Shown here: positions 26,566 through 35,093 of the stretch, in pieces
Layout: every line of letters begins with the position of its first letter
Position numbering within the stretch: position 1 is the stretch's first letter
Notes under the pieces: generated by a model
Database searches by the model: none
What the model was told of the DNA's origin: nothing
The model's input: only the letters and a program-made list of their open reading frames with translations
Origin: an uncultured Lachnospiraceae bacterium
Lineage (GTDB): Bacteria; Bacillota; Clostridia; Lachnospirales; Lachnospiraceae
Length of the DNA: 64,000 bases
Assembly (NCBI GenBank): GCA_900544685.1
Contig: UQWA01000006.1
Location: 45,184 to 109,183, forward strand
Direction: 5' to 3'
Translations under genes and position numbers: made by a program

Positions 26566-27585
26566 ATGAAAGATAAACTGCAGGCGATCAGAGAAGAAGC
26601 CATGAAACAGATTGAACAGTCTGATGCTCTGGAAAAATTAAATGACGTAAGAGTAGCATTCCTTGGTAAAAAGGGAGAACTGACTGCTGTATTAAAGAGT
26701 ATGAAGGATGTTGCTCCGGAGGATCGTCCGAAGGTAGGACAGATGGTAAATGAGACCAGAGCAGCCATTGAAGAAGTCCTGGATGAGACAAAGAAGAAAC
26801 TGGAAGCAAAGGCAAGAGAAGCACAGTTAAAGGCAGAAGTCATTGACGTTACACTTCCTGCAAAGAAGAACAATGTAGGTCACAGACATCCGAATACCAT
26901 CGCTCTGGAAGAAGTAGAGCGTATCTTTATCGGTATGGGTTATGAAGTCATCGAAGGACCGGAAGTAGAATACGATGAATACAACTTTGAAAAATTAAAT
27001 ATTCCTGCAAACCATCCGGCAAAGGACGAACAGGATACCTTCTATATTAATAAAGACATTGTACTGAGAACCCAGACTTCTCCGGTACAGGCACGTACTA
27101 TGGAAAAAGGTAAGCTGCCGATCCGTATGATTTCTCCGGGACGTGTATTCCGTTCTGACGAAGTGGATGCAACCCATTCACCATCCTTCCACCAGATTGA
27201 AGGCCTGGTAGTAGATAAGAACATTACATTCGCTGACCTGAAGGGAACATTGGAAGAGTTCGCAAAAGAACTGTTCGGACCGGAGACAAAGACGAAGTTC
27301 CGTCCACATCATTTTCCATTCACAGAGCCAAGTGCGGAAGTGGATGTAAGCTGCTTCAAGTGTGGCGGAAAAGGATGCCGTTTCTGTAAGGGATCCGGAT
27401 GGATTGAGATTCTGGGCTGTGGTATGGTACATCCTCACGTACTGGAGATGTGTGGCATTGACCCAAATGAATACACCGGATTTGCGTTTGGTGTAGGTCT
27501 GGAACGTATTGCACTGCTGAAGTACGAAATTGATGACATGAGACTGCTGTATGAAAACGATATCCGTTTCCTGAAACAGTTCTAG
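26566..27585 (+). CDS. pheS: Phenylalanyl-tRNA synthetase alpha subunit
   Basis: Catalytic subunit of the alpha2-beta2 enzyme that charges tRNA-Phe. 339 aa, standard length. An N-terminal coiled-coil (about 1-90) precedes the class II core: motif 2 in [20 protein letters not shown] and motif 3 in [17 protein letters not shown] Cys-rich loop, [17 protein letters not shown], is present, as in many Firmicute PheS. SD AAGGAG. It is followed by pheT after 37 bp under the shared T-box. Confidence 0.96.
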   Translation: MKDKLQAIREEAMKQIEQSDALEKLNDVRVAFLGKKGELTAVLKSMKDVAPEDRPKVGQMVNETRAAIEEVLDETKKKLEAKAREAQLKAEVIDVTLPAKKNNVGHRHPNTIALEEVERIFIGMGYEVIEGPEVEYDEYNFEKLNIPANHPAKDEQDTFYINKDIVLRTQTSPVQARTMEKGKLPIRMISPGRVFRSDEVDATHSPSFHQIEGLVVDKNITFADLKGTLEEFAKELFGPETKTKFRPHHFPFTEPSAEVDVSCFKCGGKGCRFCKGSGWIEILGCGMVHPHVLEMCGIDPNEYTGFAFGVGLERIALLKYEIDDMRLLYENDIRFLKQF

Positions 27586-27622
27586 GAAAATACTGATTGG
27601 TAAATAGCGAAAGGGGATTATT

Positions 27623-30040
27623 ATGAATACTTCATTATCTTGGATCAAAGCGTATGTTCCGGAACTGGACTGCACAGCACAGGAATATACGGATGCCATG
27701 ACATTAACAGGTACAAAAGTAGAAGGATTTGAAAGACTGGATAAGAATCTGGATAAGATCGTGATTGGCCAGATTGAAAAGATTGAAAAACATCCGGATG
27801 CAGATAAGCTGATTATCTGTCAGGTAAATATCGGAACAGAGACCATTCAGATCGTAACCGGCGCTCCGAATGTGAAAGAAGGAGATAAGGTTCCGGTTGT
27901 TCTGGACGGCGGAAGCGTTGCCGGAGGTCATGATGGAAAGATGGCAGAAGACGGTATTAAGATTAAAAAAGGAAAACTTCGCGGAATCGAATCTAACGGA
28001 ATGATGTGTTCCATCGAAGAGCTGGGATCTTCCAGAGACATGTATCCGGAAGCACCGGAATACGGCATCTACATCTTCCCGGAAGATGCAGTTGTTGGAG
28101 AAAGCGCAGTAAAAGCACTGGGACTGGATGACGTGGTATTTGAATATGAGATCACATCCAACCGTGTAGACTGCTACAGCGTGGTTGGTATTGCAAGAGA
28201 AGCGGCAGCTACCTTCCGCAAGCCATTCTGCCCGCCAGTTGTAGCTACAACAGGAAATAGCGAAGATGTACATGACTATGTAAAAGTAACGGTACAGGAT
28301 ACCGATCTCTGCCCTCGTTATACTGCAAGAGTGGTAAAGAATATCAAGATCGCACCTTCACCGGTATGGCTGCAGAGAAGACTGGCTTCCTGTGGTATTC
28401 GTCCAATTAATAACATCGTAGATATTACCAACTACGTTATGGAAGAATATGGTCAGCCAATGCATGCGTATGACTATGACACCATTGCAGGTCATGAGAT
28501 CGTGGTGAGAAGAGCCGGAAAAGATGAAAAATTCGTCACACTGGATGGACAGGAACGTACTATGGATGAGAACGTCCTGATGATCTGCGACGGTGAAAAA
28601 GCCATCGGTATTGCAGGTATCATGGGTGGAGAGAATTCCATGATTACTGATGATGTAAAGACGATGATGTTTGAAGCAGCCTGCTTTGATGGAACCAATA
28701 TCCGTCTTTCTTCTAAGAGAGTGGGACTTCGTACCGATGCATCTGGTAAGTTTGAAAAGGGACTGGATCCAAACAATGCGCAGGCAGCGATTGATCGTGC
28801 CTGCCAGCTGATCGAAGAGTTCGGCGCAGGCGAAGTAGTAGGCGGTATGGTAGATGTATATAGCAAGAAAAAAGAACCTGTCCGTGTGGCATTTGAGCCG
28901 GAAAAGATCAACGCTCTTCTGGGAACCGATATTTCCAGAGAAGATATGCTGAAATATTTTGATAAGATTGAGTTGGCATACGATGAAGCAACAAATGAGA
29001 TCGTAGCACCAACCTTCCGCCATGATATATTCCGTACTGCCGACCTGGCAGAGGAAGTGGCAAGATTCTATGGATATGACAATATTCCTACCACACTCCC
29101 GAAGGGAGAAGCGACCACAGGAAAGTTGCCATTCTATCTGAGAATTGAACAGACCGCAAGAGATATCGCAGAATTCTGTGGTTTTTCACAGGGATATTCC
29201 TATTCCTTTGAAAGCCCGAAGGTATTTGACAAGCTGCTGATTCCACAGGGTGACCAGCTTCGTCAGGCAATCAGCATCTCCAATCCTCTGGGAGAAGACT
29301 TCAGTATTATGAGAACTGTTTCTCTGAATGGTATGCTGAATTCTCTGGCATTTAACTATAATCACAGAAATAAGAATGTAAGACTTTACGAACTGGGTAA
29401 CGTATATCTGCCAAAGGCACTTCCTCTGACAGAACTGCCGGATGAGAGAATGCAGTTCACTCTGGGTATGTACGGAGAAGGAGATTTCTTCACCATGAAG
29501 GGTGTGATAGAAGAATTCTTCGAAAAAGTCGGACTTCGTAAAACTGCAAAATACGATCCAAATGCAGGCAAGCCATATCTGCATCCAGGACGTCAGGCAA
29601 ACATCATTTATGAAGGAACGGTAGTTGGTTATATTGGTGAGGTACATCCGGCTGTTGCAGATAATTACGGTATTGGTGAAAGAGCTTATGTGGCTGTTCT
29701 GGATATGAAGAACATCGTATCTTTCGCAACTTATGACCGTAAATATGAAGGAATCGTAAGATTCCCGGCAGTAACCCGTGACCTGAGTATGGTAGTACCG
29801 AAGCAGATCCTTGCAGGACAGATTGAAGAAATGATCGCACAGCGTGGTGGCAAGCATCTGGAAAGCTATCATCTGTTTGACCTGTATGAAGGTGCACAGA
29901 TCGAAAAAGGTTATAAGTCTATGGCATACTCCATCACCTTCCGTGCAAAGGATAAGACACTGGAAGAAAGCGATGTGGCTTCTGCAATGAAGAAGATTTT
30001 AAATGGTCTGGAATCCATGGGTATTGTGTTGAGACAGTAG
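27623..30040 (+). CDS. pheT: Phenylalanyl-tRNA synthetase beta subunit
   Basis: 805 aa, the expected length. Domain order: N-terminal EMAP-like tRNA-binding domain (about 39-150, ADKLIICQVNIG), B3/B4 editing domain (about 210-385), B5 domain (about 400-475), a catalytic-like core (about 480-690) and the C-terminal ferredoxin-fold anticodon-binding domain (about 710-805, RFPAVTRDLSMVVP). SD AAAGGGG. Forms the heterotetramer with PheS; the editing domain clears Tyr-tRNA-Phe. Confidence 0.96.
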   Translation: MNTSLSWIKAYVPELDCTAQEYTDAMTLTGTKVEGFERLDKNLDKIVIGQIEKIEKHPDADKLIICQVNIGTETIQIVTGAPNVKEGDKVPVVLDGGSVAGGHDGKMAEDGIKIKKGKLRGIESNGMMCSIEELGSSRDMYPEAPEYGIYIFPEDAVVGESAVKALGLDDVVFEYEITSNRVDCYSVVGIAREAAATFRKPFCPPVVATTGNSEDVHDYVKVTVQDTDLCPRYTARVVKNIKIAPSPVWLQRRLASCGIRPINNIVDITNYVMEEYGQPMHAYDYDTIAGHEIVVRRAGKDEKFVTLDGQERTMDENVLMICDGEKAIGIAGIMGGENSMITDDVKTMMFEAACFDGTNIRLSSKRVGLRTDASGKFEKGLDPNNAQAAIDRACQLIEEFGAGEVVGGMVDVYSKKKEPVRVAFEPEKINALLGTDISREDMLKYFDKIELAYDEATNEIVAPTFRHDIFRTADLAEEVARFYGYDNIPTTLPKGEATTGKLPFYLRIEQTARDIAEFCGFSQGYSYSFESPKVFDKLLIPQGDQLRQAISISNPLGEDFSIMRTVSLNGMLNSLAFNYNHRNKNVRLYELGNVYLPKALPLTELPDERMQFTLGMYGEGDFFTMKGVIEEFFEKVGLRKTAKYDPNAGKPYLHPGRQANIIYEGTVVGYIGEVHPAVADNYGIGERAYVAVLDMKNIVSFATYDRKYEGIVRFPAVTRDLSMVVPKQILAGQIEEMIAQRGGKHLESYHLFDLYEGAQIEKGYKSMAYSITFRAKDKTLEESDVASAMKKILNGLESMGIVLRQ

Positions 30041-30102
30041 GGGAATACGTCACTCGAAAGTTGGGTACAGATGTGCGTACGCATGATTTTATAAACGAAA
30101 AT

Positions 30103-30132
30103 CCGCCGGTATTTGATAAAAAATGCCGGCGG
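30103..30132 (+). terminator. Hairpin after pheT
   Basis: CCGCCGGTAT (30103-30112) pairs with ATGCCGGCGG (30123-30132, one G-U). The T run is delayed and weak. Confidence 0.6.
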
Positions 30133-30135
30133 TAC

Positions 30136-30164
30136 TTGCGTTTTTGCAGGAAATTCTTTATGAT
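30136..30164 (+). promoter_or_regulatory. Promoter of the histidine phosphatase-queA pair
   Basis: TTGCGT (30136-30141), 17 bp, TATGAT (30159-30164), directly behind the pheT hairpin. Confidence 0.6.
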
Positions 30165-30262
30165 AGCAGATGGAATATAAAAGTATGAGCATAAAGTGAC
30201 ATGCAGGCAGAAATGGAATGCGTAAAATGCAGTCCGGCATGCAGAAATAAGAGGTATGGAAC

Positions 30263-30886
30263 ATGAAATTATACATTCTCCGTCATGGAGAAACGGATTG
30301 GAATAAAAACAAACTGCTGCAGGGGAAGAGTGATGTTCCTTTAAATGATAAAGGTAGAGAACTGGCAAAGGCTTCCGCAGAGGGAATGAAGGATATTCCT
30401 TTTGATCTGGTCTTTACCAGCCCACTGGAACGTGCAAGAGAGACTGCCAGGCTGGTACTTGGTGACAGGAACATTCCGTTTATCACGGACAGCAGAATCG
30501 AAGAGATCGGATTCGGTGAAATGGAAGGAAAGCCATGGAGAAAGTCAGAAAATTTTCCGGGAGATGAGAATATTTATCAGTTTTTCCATCATCCGGATCA
30601 GTATATACCGCCAAAAGGTGGAGAGAGCCTGACAGATCTGGCAAAGCGGTGTGCAGACTTTATACAGGATATCTGTAACCGTCCGGAACTGGAAGAAAAG
30701 ACGATTCTCATTGCCACACACGGAGCAGCTACCAGAGGACTGCTAAACAGTCTTAGAGACTGGAAGCTGGAAGACTTCTGGGGTGGAAGAGTAGCACCAA
30801 ACTGTGGTGTCGCCATTGTAGAAAGCCATCATGGGCAGGCAAAACTGTTGGCAGAGAATGTAACGTATTATGAAAAACAGAGATAG
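30263..30886 (+). CDS. Histidine phosphatase (phosphoglycerate mutase-like)
   Basis: 207 aa. The catalytic motif LRHGETDWN (residues 4-12) holds the phosphorylated His. The second His is in IATHGAATRGLL (about 152-163), and the acidic general acid lies in RIEEIGFGEMEG. This is the GpmB/PhoE/CobC branch, where sequence alone rarely fixes the substrate. True cofactor-dependent glycolytic mutase is unlikely because of its short length. The queA gene starts 12 bp downstream, so co-expression is probable. Confidence 0.88.
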   Translation: MKLYILRHGETDWNKNKLLQGKSDVPLNDKGRELAKASAEGMKDIPFDLVFTSPLERARETARLVLGDRNIPFITDSRIEEIGFGEMEGKPWRKSENFPGDENIYQFFHHPDQYIPPKGGESLTDLAKRCADFIQDICNRPELEEKTILIATHGAATRGLLNSLRDWKLEDFWGGRVAPNCGVAIVESHHGQAKLLAENVTYYEKQR

Positions 30887-30898
30887 GGAGGTATTAAA

Positions 30899-31924
30899 TT
30901 GAAAACATCAGATTTTTATTTTGATTTACCACAGGAACTGATTGCTCAGGATCCTCTGGAAGACCGTTCTTCTTCCAGACTTCTGGTGCTGGATCGTGAG
31001 ACAGGCAAGACAGAGCATCACGTTTTTAAGGATGTGATTGATTATCTGAATCCGGGAGACTGTCTGGTGGTTAATAACACGAAGGTCATTCCGGCCCGTC
31101 TGTTTGGAAGCAAAGAAGGAACAGAAGCAAAGATTGAAATTTTATTATTAAAGCGAAAAGAAAATGATGTATGGGAAACACTGGTAAAACCTGGTAAAAA
31201 AGCCAAACCGGGTACCAGAATCTCCTTTGGAGACGGACTTCTGACAGGAGAAGTCATTGATGTGGTAGAAGATGGCAACCGACTGATTAAGTTTACCTAT
31301 GACGGAATCTTTGAAGAGATTCTGGATCAGCTGGGACAGATGCCGCTGCCACCATATATTACCCATCAGTTAAAAGACAAGAACCGTTACCAGACTGTTT
31401 ATGCCAAACATGACGGATCTGCAGCAGCACCGACAGCCGGACTGCATTTTACTCCGGAACTTCTGGAAGCCATCAAAGCGAAAGGTGTGAATATTGCCCA
31501 TGTAACCCTGCATGTAGGTCTGGGAACCTTCCGCCCGGTAAAAGTAGAAGACGTGACCAACCATCATATGCATTCTGAGTTTTATATCGTGGAAGAAGAT
31601 CAGGCAAAACTGATCAACGAGACAAAGCAGAGAGGTGGAAAGATCGTATCTGTGGGAACTACAAGCTGTCGTACACTGGAATCAGCAACCGATGATCAGG
31701 GCATTCTTCAAGCAGGAAGTGGCTGGACAGATATCTTTATTTACCCAGGTTACAAGTTCAAGATGATCGATCGCCTGATCACTAATTTCCATCTGCCAGA
31801 ATCCACACTGCTGATGCTGGTGTCTGCGTTGGCTGGAAAAGACAAAATTATGGCAGCATACGAAGAGGCAGTGAAAGAACGGTACAGGTTCTTTTCATTT
31901 GGAGATGCCATGTTGATATTGTAA
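30899..31924 (+). CDS. queA: S-adenosylmethionine:tRNA ribosyltransferase-isomerase
   Basis: Moves the ribosyl group of SAM to preQ1 in tRNA to form epoxyqueuosine. 341 aa. Motifs: [18 protein letters not shown] at the start, then [27 protein letters not shown] and [17 protein letters not shown]. It begins with TTG at 30899 behind GGGAGG, a rarer start codon. No ATG fits. Other queuosine genes are absent here, so the rest of the pathway or salvage must lie elsewhere. Confidence 0.95.
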   Translation: MKTSDFYFDLPQELIAQDPLEDRSSSRLLVLDRETGKTEHHVFKDVIDYLNPGDCLVVNNTKVIPARLFGSKEGTEAKIEILLLKRKENDVWETLVKPGKKAKPGTRISFGDGLLTGEVIDVVEDGNRLIKFTYDGIFEEILDQLGQMPLPPYITHQLKDKNRYQTVYAKHDGSAAAPTAGLHFTPELLEAIKAKGVNIAHVTLHVGLGTFRPVKVEDVTNHHMHSEFYIVEEDQAKLINETKQRGGKIVSVGTTSCRTLESATDDQGILQAGSGWTDIFIYPGYKFKMIDRLITNFHLPESTLLMLVSALAGKDKIMAAYEEAVKERYRFFSFGDAMLIL

Positions 31925-31937
31925 TGGAATTCTTGGA

Positions 31938-31966
31938 TTGACAAATATAGCCGACGAGAATATAAT
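31938..31966 (+). promoter_or_regulatory. Consensus promoter of a short antisense-type RNA
   Basis: TTGACA (31938-31943), 17 bp, TATAAT (31961-31966), a perfect sigma-A promoter with no coding sequence behind it on this strand. It points towards the small toxin-like gene on the other strand. Confidence 0.85.
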
Positions 31967-31972
31967 AATAGC

Positions 31973-32080
31973 ACAAGACAGTCGGAACGATAGCTGAAAC
32001 CTATCCGTTTCTGGCATTAATAGAAATTAGAGAAATAGCATCCTACTTTTGTCAGAGCGGGGATGCTATTTCTTACTTTT
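31973..32080 (+). ncRNA. Putative RNA antitoxin converging on the toxin-like gene
   Basis: An RNA of about 105 nt is predicted between the perfect promoter and the strong hairpin at 32031-32073 with TTACTTTT behind it. Its 3' half is complementary to the toxin mRNA's stop-codon end and 3' untranslated region, the layout of txpA/RatA type I pairs in B. subtilis. No SD-preceded frame was found in it. Ends are inferred from promoter and hairpin only. Confidence 0.55.
32031..32073. terminator. Bidirectional hairpin shared by toxin-like gene and its antisense RNA
   Basis: AGAAATAGCATCC (32031-32043) pairs perfectly with GGATGCTATTTCT (32061-32073), 13 bp. The right arm contains the toxin gene's stop codon. 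T residues lie on both sides, better on the plus strand. Confidence 0.8.
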
Positions 32081-32149
32081 CAGATTTAGAATTTCGATGA
32101 TGAATAATTCTGTTGTCAAAATAACCATGAATTCTTCATATGTACTCAT
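32066..32149 (-). CDS. Putative holin-like type I toxin, 27 aa
   Basis: A short frame starting MSTYEEFMVI and ending LNLKSKK, with one hydrophobic stretch (about residues 7-23) and a basic tail. It resembles the small holin-like toxins (Hol_Tox-type peptides that begin MSxYE and carry one membrane helix). The core holds two Glu residues (14 and 19), unusual for a membrane helix, so it may be a weakened copy. AAAGGAG at 32158-32164 is spaced eight bases from ATG 32149. A promoter, an SD-masking hairpin and a convergent RNA all fit a type I toxin-antitoxin unit. Confidence 0.62.
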   Translation of the reverse strand: MSTYEEFMVILTTELFIIEILNLKSKK

Positions 32150-32154
32150 AAGCC

Positions 32155-32187
32155 CCACTCCTTTCTGCAAGACTCAGAAACGAGTGG
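32155..32187 (-). promoter_or_regulatory. SD-sequestering hairpin in the toxin leader
   Basis: In the minus-strand mRNA CCACTC (32187-32182) pairs with GAGTGG (32160-32155), and TTTCTG (32180-32175) pairs with CAGAAA (32167-32162), with one G-G mismatch between. The SD (32158-32164) is inside the stem, so translation should be blocked until the leader refolds or is processed. Confidence 0.7.
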
Positions 32188-32213
32188 TACCGCATCCTTC
32201 CAACTGTTTGAAT

Positions 32214-32242
32214 AGAATATCACAAAGTGAAAAATAATGCAA
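32214..32242 (-). promoter_or_regulatory. Promoter of the toxin-like gene
   Basis: Minus strand TTGCAT (32242-32237), 17 bp, TATTCT (32219-32214), with TGA ahead of the -10. The start near 32207 gives a leader of about 58 nt. Confidence 0.7.
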
Positions 32243-32308
32243 CATAACATCGAGGTTAAACATGGAAAAAGCCGAGGAACATGATCCCTTGGATTTTATA
32301 ATTATCTA

Positions 32309-33586
32309 TTATTGTATCAGTTTTTTTAGTGATTCATAGAATTTCGGATAGCTGATTTTCACACAATCAGCCCCTTCTATGGTGGTTTCGCCATCTGCAC
32401 CCAATGCTCCGACAGCGAAGCTCATGGCAATGCGGTGATCCAGATGGCTGTCGATCACAGCACCATGAAGTGGATAGCCGCCTTCGATAATCATGCCATC
32501 ATCTGTAGCTTCAATATGGGCGCCCATAGCTTTTAAATTCGTAACAACCGTGTCAATACGGTTACTTTCTTTTACCTTCAGTTCCTGTGCGTCTTTGATT
32601 ATGGTAGTACCTTCAGCAAAGCAGGCCATTACAGCAATCATTGGAATCTCATCAATTAACGTCGGGATAATTTCTCCGCCAACGGTAATACCCTTCAAAG
32701 AACTGCTTCGAACCAGTAGATCGCAGGCAGGTTCCCCGCCACTGATCTTTTCATTCAGAATCGTAATGTCACCGCCCATTTCTTTGGCAACTCTTAAGAT
32801 ACCATCTCTGGTTGGGTTGATTCCTACATTTTTGACCAGAATCTCAGAATTCGGGATGATCAGTCCTGCAGCAATAAAATAGGCAGCAGAAGAGATGTCA
32901 CCTGGGACTTCGATCTTCATGCCTTTTAAGTCGGGTTCTGGCTCAATGCTTGCAGTTGTACCGGATGAAGTAACCTTTGCGCCGAATCCGGTGAGCATCA
33001 GTTCCGTATGATTGCGGGAAAGAACCGGTTCCGTCACACTGGTAGGTGCATCCGCATACAGACCGGCGAGAAGTACACAGGATTTAACCTGAGCAGAAGC
33101 AACCGGAGACTGGTAGGTAATGCCGTGAAGGTGACCGCCGCAGATGCGAAGCGGTGCACAGTTATTTCCATTCAGGCTGGTGATATCGGCGCCCATCATA
33201 GATAATGGGGTCATAATACGCTTCATCGGTCTGGTCTGTATGGAGGCATCTCCATTCAGAATAGTGGTAAAAGACTGACCGGACAGAATACCGGAGATCA
33301 GGCGTGTGGTAGTACCGCTGTTCCCGGTATCCAGAGTTTCGGAAGATTCTGAGAGACCATGAAGCCCCTTGCCATGAATCAGAATCGAATCTGCGGTATT
33401 TTCGATCTGGATTCCAAGCTTACGGAAACAGGAGATGGTAGACAGACAATCGGCTCCTTGTAAAAAGTTGGTTACCTCTGTGGTACCTTCAGCCAGAGAA
33501 CCAAACATGACTGCCCGGTGGGAGATGGATTTGTCTCCCGGAATGGTTACTTCACCTTTTAATGATGTTACTTTATGAAAAATCAT
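32309..33586 (-). CDS. aroA: 3-phosphoshikimate 1-carboxyvinyltransferase (EPSP synthase), class II
   Basis: Joins phosphoenolpyruvate to shikimate-3-phosphate in aromatic amino acid synthesis. 425 aa. PGDKSISHRAVM near the start and DTGNSGTTTRLI are the family landmarks. All four class II markers are visible: GDKS, RNHTE, SAQVK and NPTR. Class II enzymes, such as the Agrobacterium CP4 type, tolerate glyphosate. An upstream TTG (33604) is in frame, but ATG 33586 is matched by GAGGGT. It follows tyrA by 56 bp and is probably co-transcribed with it. Confidence 0.95.
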   Translation of the reverse strand: MIFHKVTSLKGEVTIPGDKSISHRAVMFGSLAEGTTEVTNFLQGADCLSTISCFRKLGIQIENTADSILIHGKGLHGLSESSETLDTGNSGTTTRLISGILSGQSFTTILNGDASIQTRPMKRIMTPLSMMGADITSLNGNNCAPLRICGGHLHGITYQSPVASAQVKSCVLLAGLYADAPTSVTEPVLSRNHTELMLTGFGAKVTSSGTTASIEPEPDLKGMKIEVPGDISSAAYFIAAGLIIPNSEILVKNVGINPTRDGILRVAKEMGGDITILNEKISGGEPACDLLVRSSSLKGITVGGEIIPTLIDEIPMIAVMACFAEGTTIIKDAQELKVKESNRIDTVVTNLKAMGAHIEATDDGMIIEGGYPLHGAVIDSHLDHRIAMSFAVGALGADGETTIEGADCVKISYPKFYESLKKLIQ

Positions 33587-33642
33587 AATAGACCCTCGAT
33601 TCAAAATATAATGATATTACAATTTCCAGACAGGATAAAAAT

Positions 33643-34743
33643 TTACACTTCATACACGGTATATCGGTATCTGCGCAATTCTTCTGCTGCCCGTATTTTA
33701 GATTCGGCATCATAGAATTCCACCAACAGAACCGCATCTTCGAATTCCCTGTTATGCACGATTCCAATATTCTTCAACGTAATGCCTCTGCTTGCAAGAA
33801 TTGTAGATAAAATGGCAATACCACCTGCCTCATCTACCAGATCACAGTAAAGACGGTGATTTTTTTTGATCGGTCCGGCTGACAGATCGGAGAAGGAATT
33901 ACGGTAATCTCTGGATTCACGGAAGAAGGTGTTGATGGCAGAACCGTTTTTCTGTTCCAGAGCGCCACGAATTTCTTCCAGATTGCGGATATAATCATTC
34001 AGTACCTTCAGGATATTTTCTGAGTTTGTCATACAGATCTGTTCCCACATCTCTGGAGAAGAAGATGCAATTCTGGTAATATCTTTAAATCCACCGGCAG
34101 CTACCATACGCATGGTTTCAGAAGGCGTGTCCTCATCATGCACCAGATTCACCAAAGCGGCAGCGATCAGGTGAGGCAGATGGCTGATGGCACCGGTTAC
34201 AAAATCATGTTCGTGATAGTCCAGAACCAGGGGGAGTGCTTTCAGGTTTCGTACCAGTTCCACATATGCTTCCACGGCTTCCTGCGGAACCTGAGAGGTT
34301 GGAGTGATAATATAGTAAGCATTCTCCAGAAGATGACGCTTGGCATTGACAATACCGGTCTTTTCAGATCCTGCCATTGGATGACCACCGATAAACTGAG
34401 CTTCCATACCAAGTTCGGCTACATGAGTATGGATATCTGTCTTGGTGCTGCCGGCGTCGGTAATAATACACTCTGGCTTAATTAGCGTTTTCAGAATCTG
34501 AAGATAAGAAGCATTGGCTTCCACCGGCGCACATAAAAAGATATAATTACAGTCCGCAAAACGTTCATCCACCTGCTCACAGGCAATATCAATGATCTGC
34601 TCTTTTAATGCATAATCCAGAGTGATATGGCTTCTGGTATGGGCAAGGATCGTAGCGTCCGGGTAATAGTATCTGATGGCTTTTGCGATGGAACCGCCGA
34701 TCAGTCCCAGTCCGATAAAGCCAATGGTAAGTGGTTGTTTCAT
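33643..34743 (-). CDS. tyrA: Prephenate dehydrogenase with C-terminal ACT domain
   Basis: Oxidative decarboxylation of prephenate to 4-hydroxyphenylpyruvate in tyrosine synthesis. 366 aa. The NAD-binding motif is IGFIGLGLIGGSIAKAIR (residues 7-24). The substrate-site His is in GGHPMAGSEKTG, followed by a helical dimerisation domain (about 175-285) and an ACT domain (about 290-366) suited to tyrosine feedback. SD AAGGAA. First gene of a minus-strand unit with aroA, with a good promoter and an adjacent palindrome. Confidence 0.93.
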   Translation of the reverse strand: MKQPLTIGFIGLGLIGGSIAKAIRYYYPDATILAHTRSHITLDYALKEQIIDIACEQVDERFADCNYIFLCAPVEANASYLQILKTLIKPECIITDAGSTKTDIHTHVAELGMEAQFIGGHPMAGSEKTGIVNAKRHLLENAYYIITPTSQVPQEAVEAYVELVRNLKALPLVLDYHEHDFVTGAISHLPHLIAAALVNLVHDEDTPSETMRMVAAGGFKDITRIASSSPEMWEQICMTNSENILKVLNDYIRNLEEIRGALEQKNGSAINTFFRESRDYRNSFSDLSAGPIKKNHRLYCDLVDEAGGIAILSTILASRGITLKNIGIVHNREFEDAVLLVEFYDAESKIRAAEELRRYRYTVYEV

Positions 34744-34811
34744 GGAATGGTTCGTTCCTTTCTGTAATATAAATGTATGATTCCTGGAGCCTTCTGACCC
34801 CGATAGTATTC

Positions 34812-34840
34812 ATTCTACTATTGGCAGGAATGGATGTCAA
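34812..34840 (-). promoter_or_regulatory. Sigma-A promoter of tyrA-aroA
   Basis: Minus strand TTGACA (34840-34835), 17 bp, TAGAAT (34817-34812). Confidence 0.85.
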
Positions 34841-34844
34841 CGAT

Positions 34845-34866
34845 TTTACACTTTAAAGTGCAAAAA
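34845..34866. promoter_or_regulatory. 22-bp palindrome adjoining the tyrA promoter
   Basis: TTTTACACTTT and AAAGTGCAAAA, with one mismatched pair, starting four bases upstream of the -35 of tyrA. The core CACTTTAAAGTG is perfect. A regulator site for aromatic synthesis is plausible. The rest of the gap 34867-35093 holds the EF-G promoter and a small hairpin (35051-35067). Confidence 0.5.
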
Positions 34867-34981
34867 TACCATAGAATCACAAAATTGTGATGAATTGTGT
34901 GAATTGAATACAAAATTTGGAAAATACTAACATAGTTGTTGAAAAAAAGAAAAAATAATATGGTAAAAATGAATAAATTAC

Positions 34982-35010
34982 TTGAAAATTTTAAAAATAT
35001 TTAGTAAAAT
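34982..35010 (+). promoter_or_regulatory. Sigma-A promoter of the EF-G-like gene
   Basis: TTGAAA (34982-34987), 17 bp, TAAAAT (35005-35010), in a very AT-rich stretch. The leader contains GAGATG-ATTCG-CATCTC (35051-35067). Confidence 0.75.
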
Positions 35011-35093
35011 ATACCCATGGTGCTGAAAAGCATAATTAATTCTTCATAGTGAGATGATTCGCATCTCAATAAACTAGAACTGGAGGAAGGCAT

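Noticed and set aside
32178..32192. T-box-like string AACGAGTGGTACCGC on the plus strand
   Set aside because: It resembles the T-box core, but no plus-strand gene, stem I or terminator follows. The sequence is explained as the opposite-strand hairpin that masks the toxin SD.
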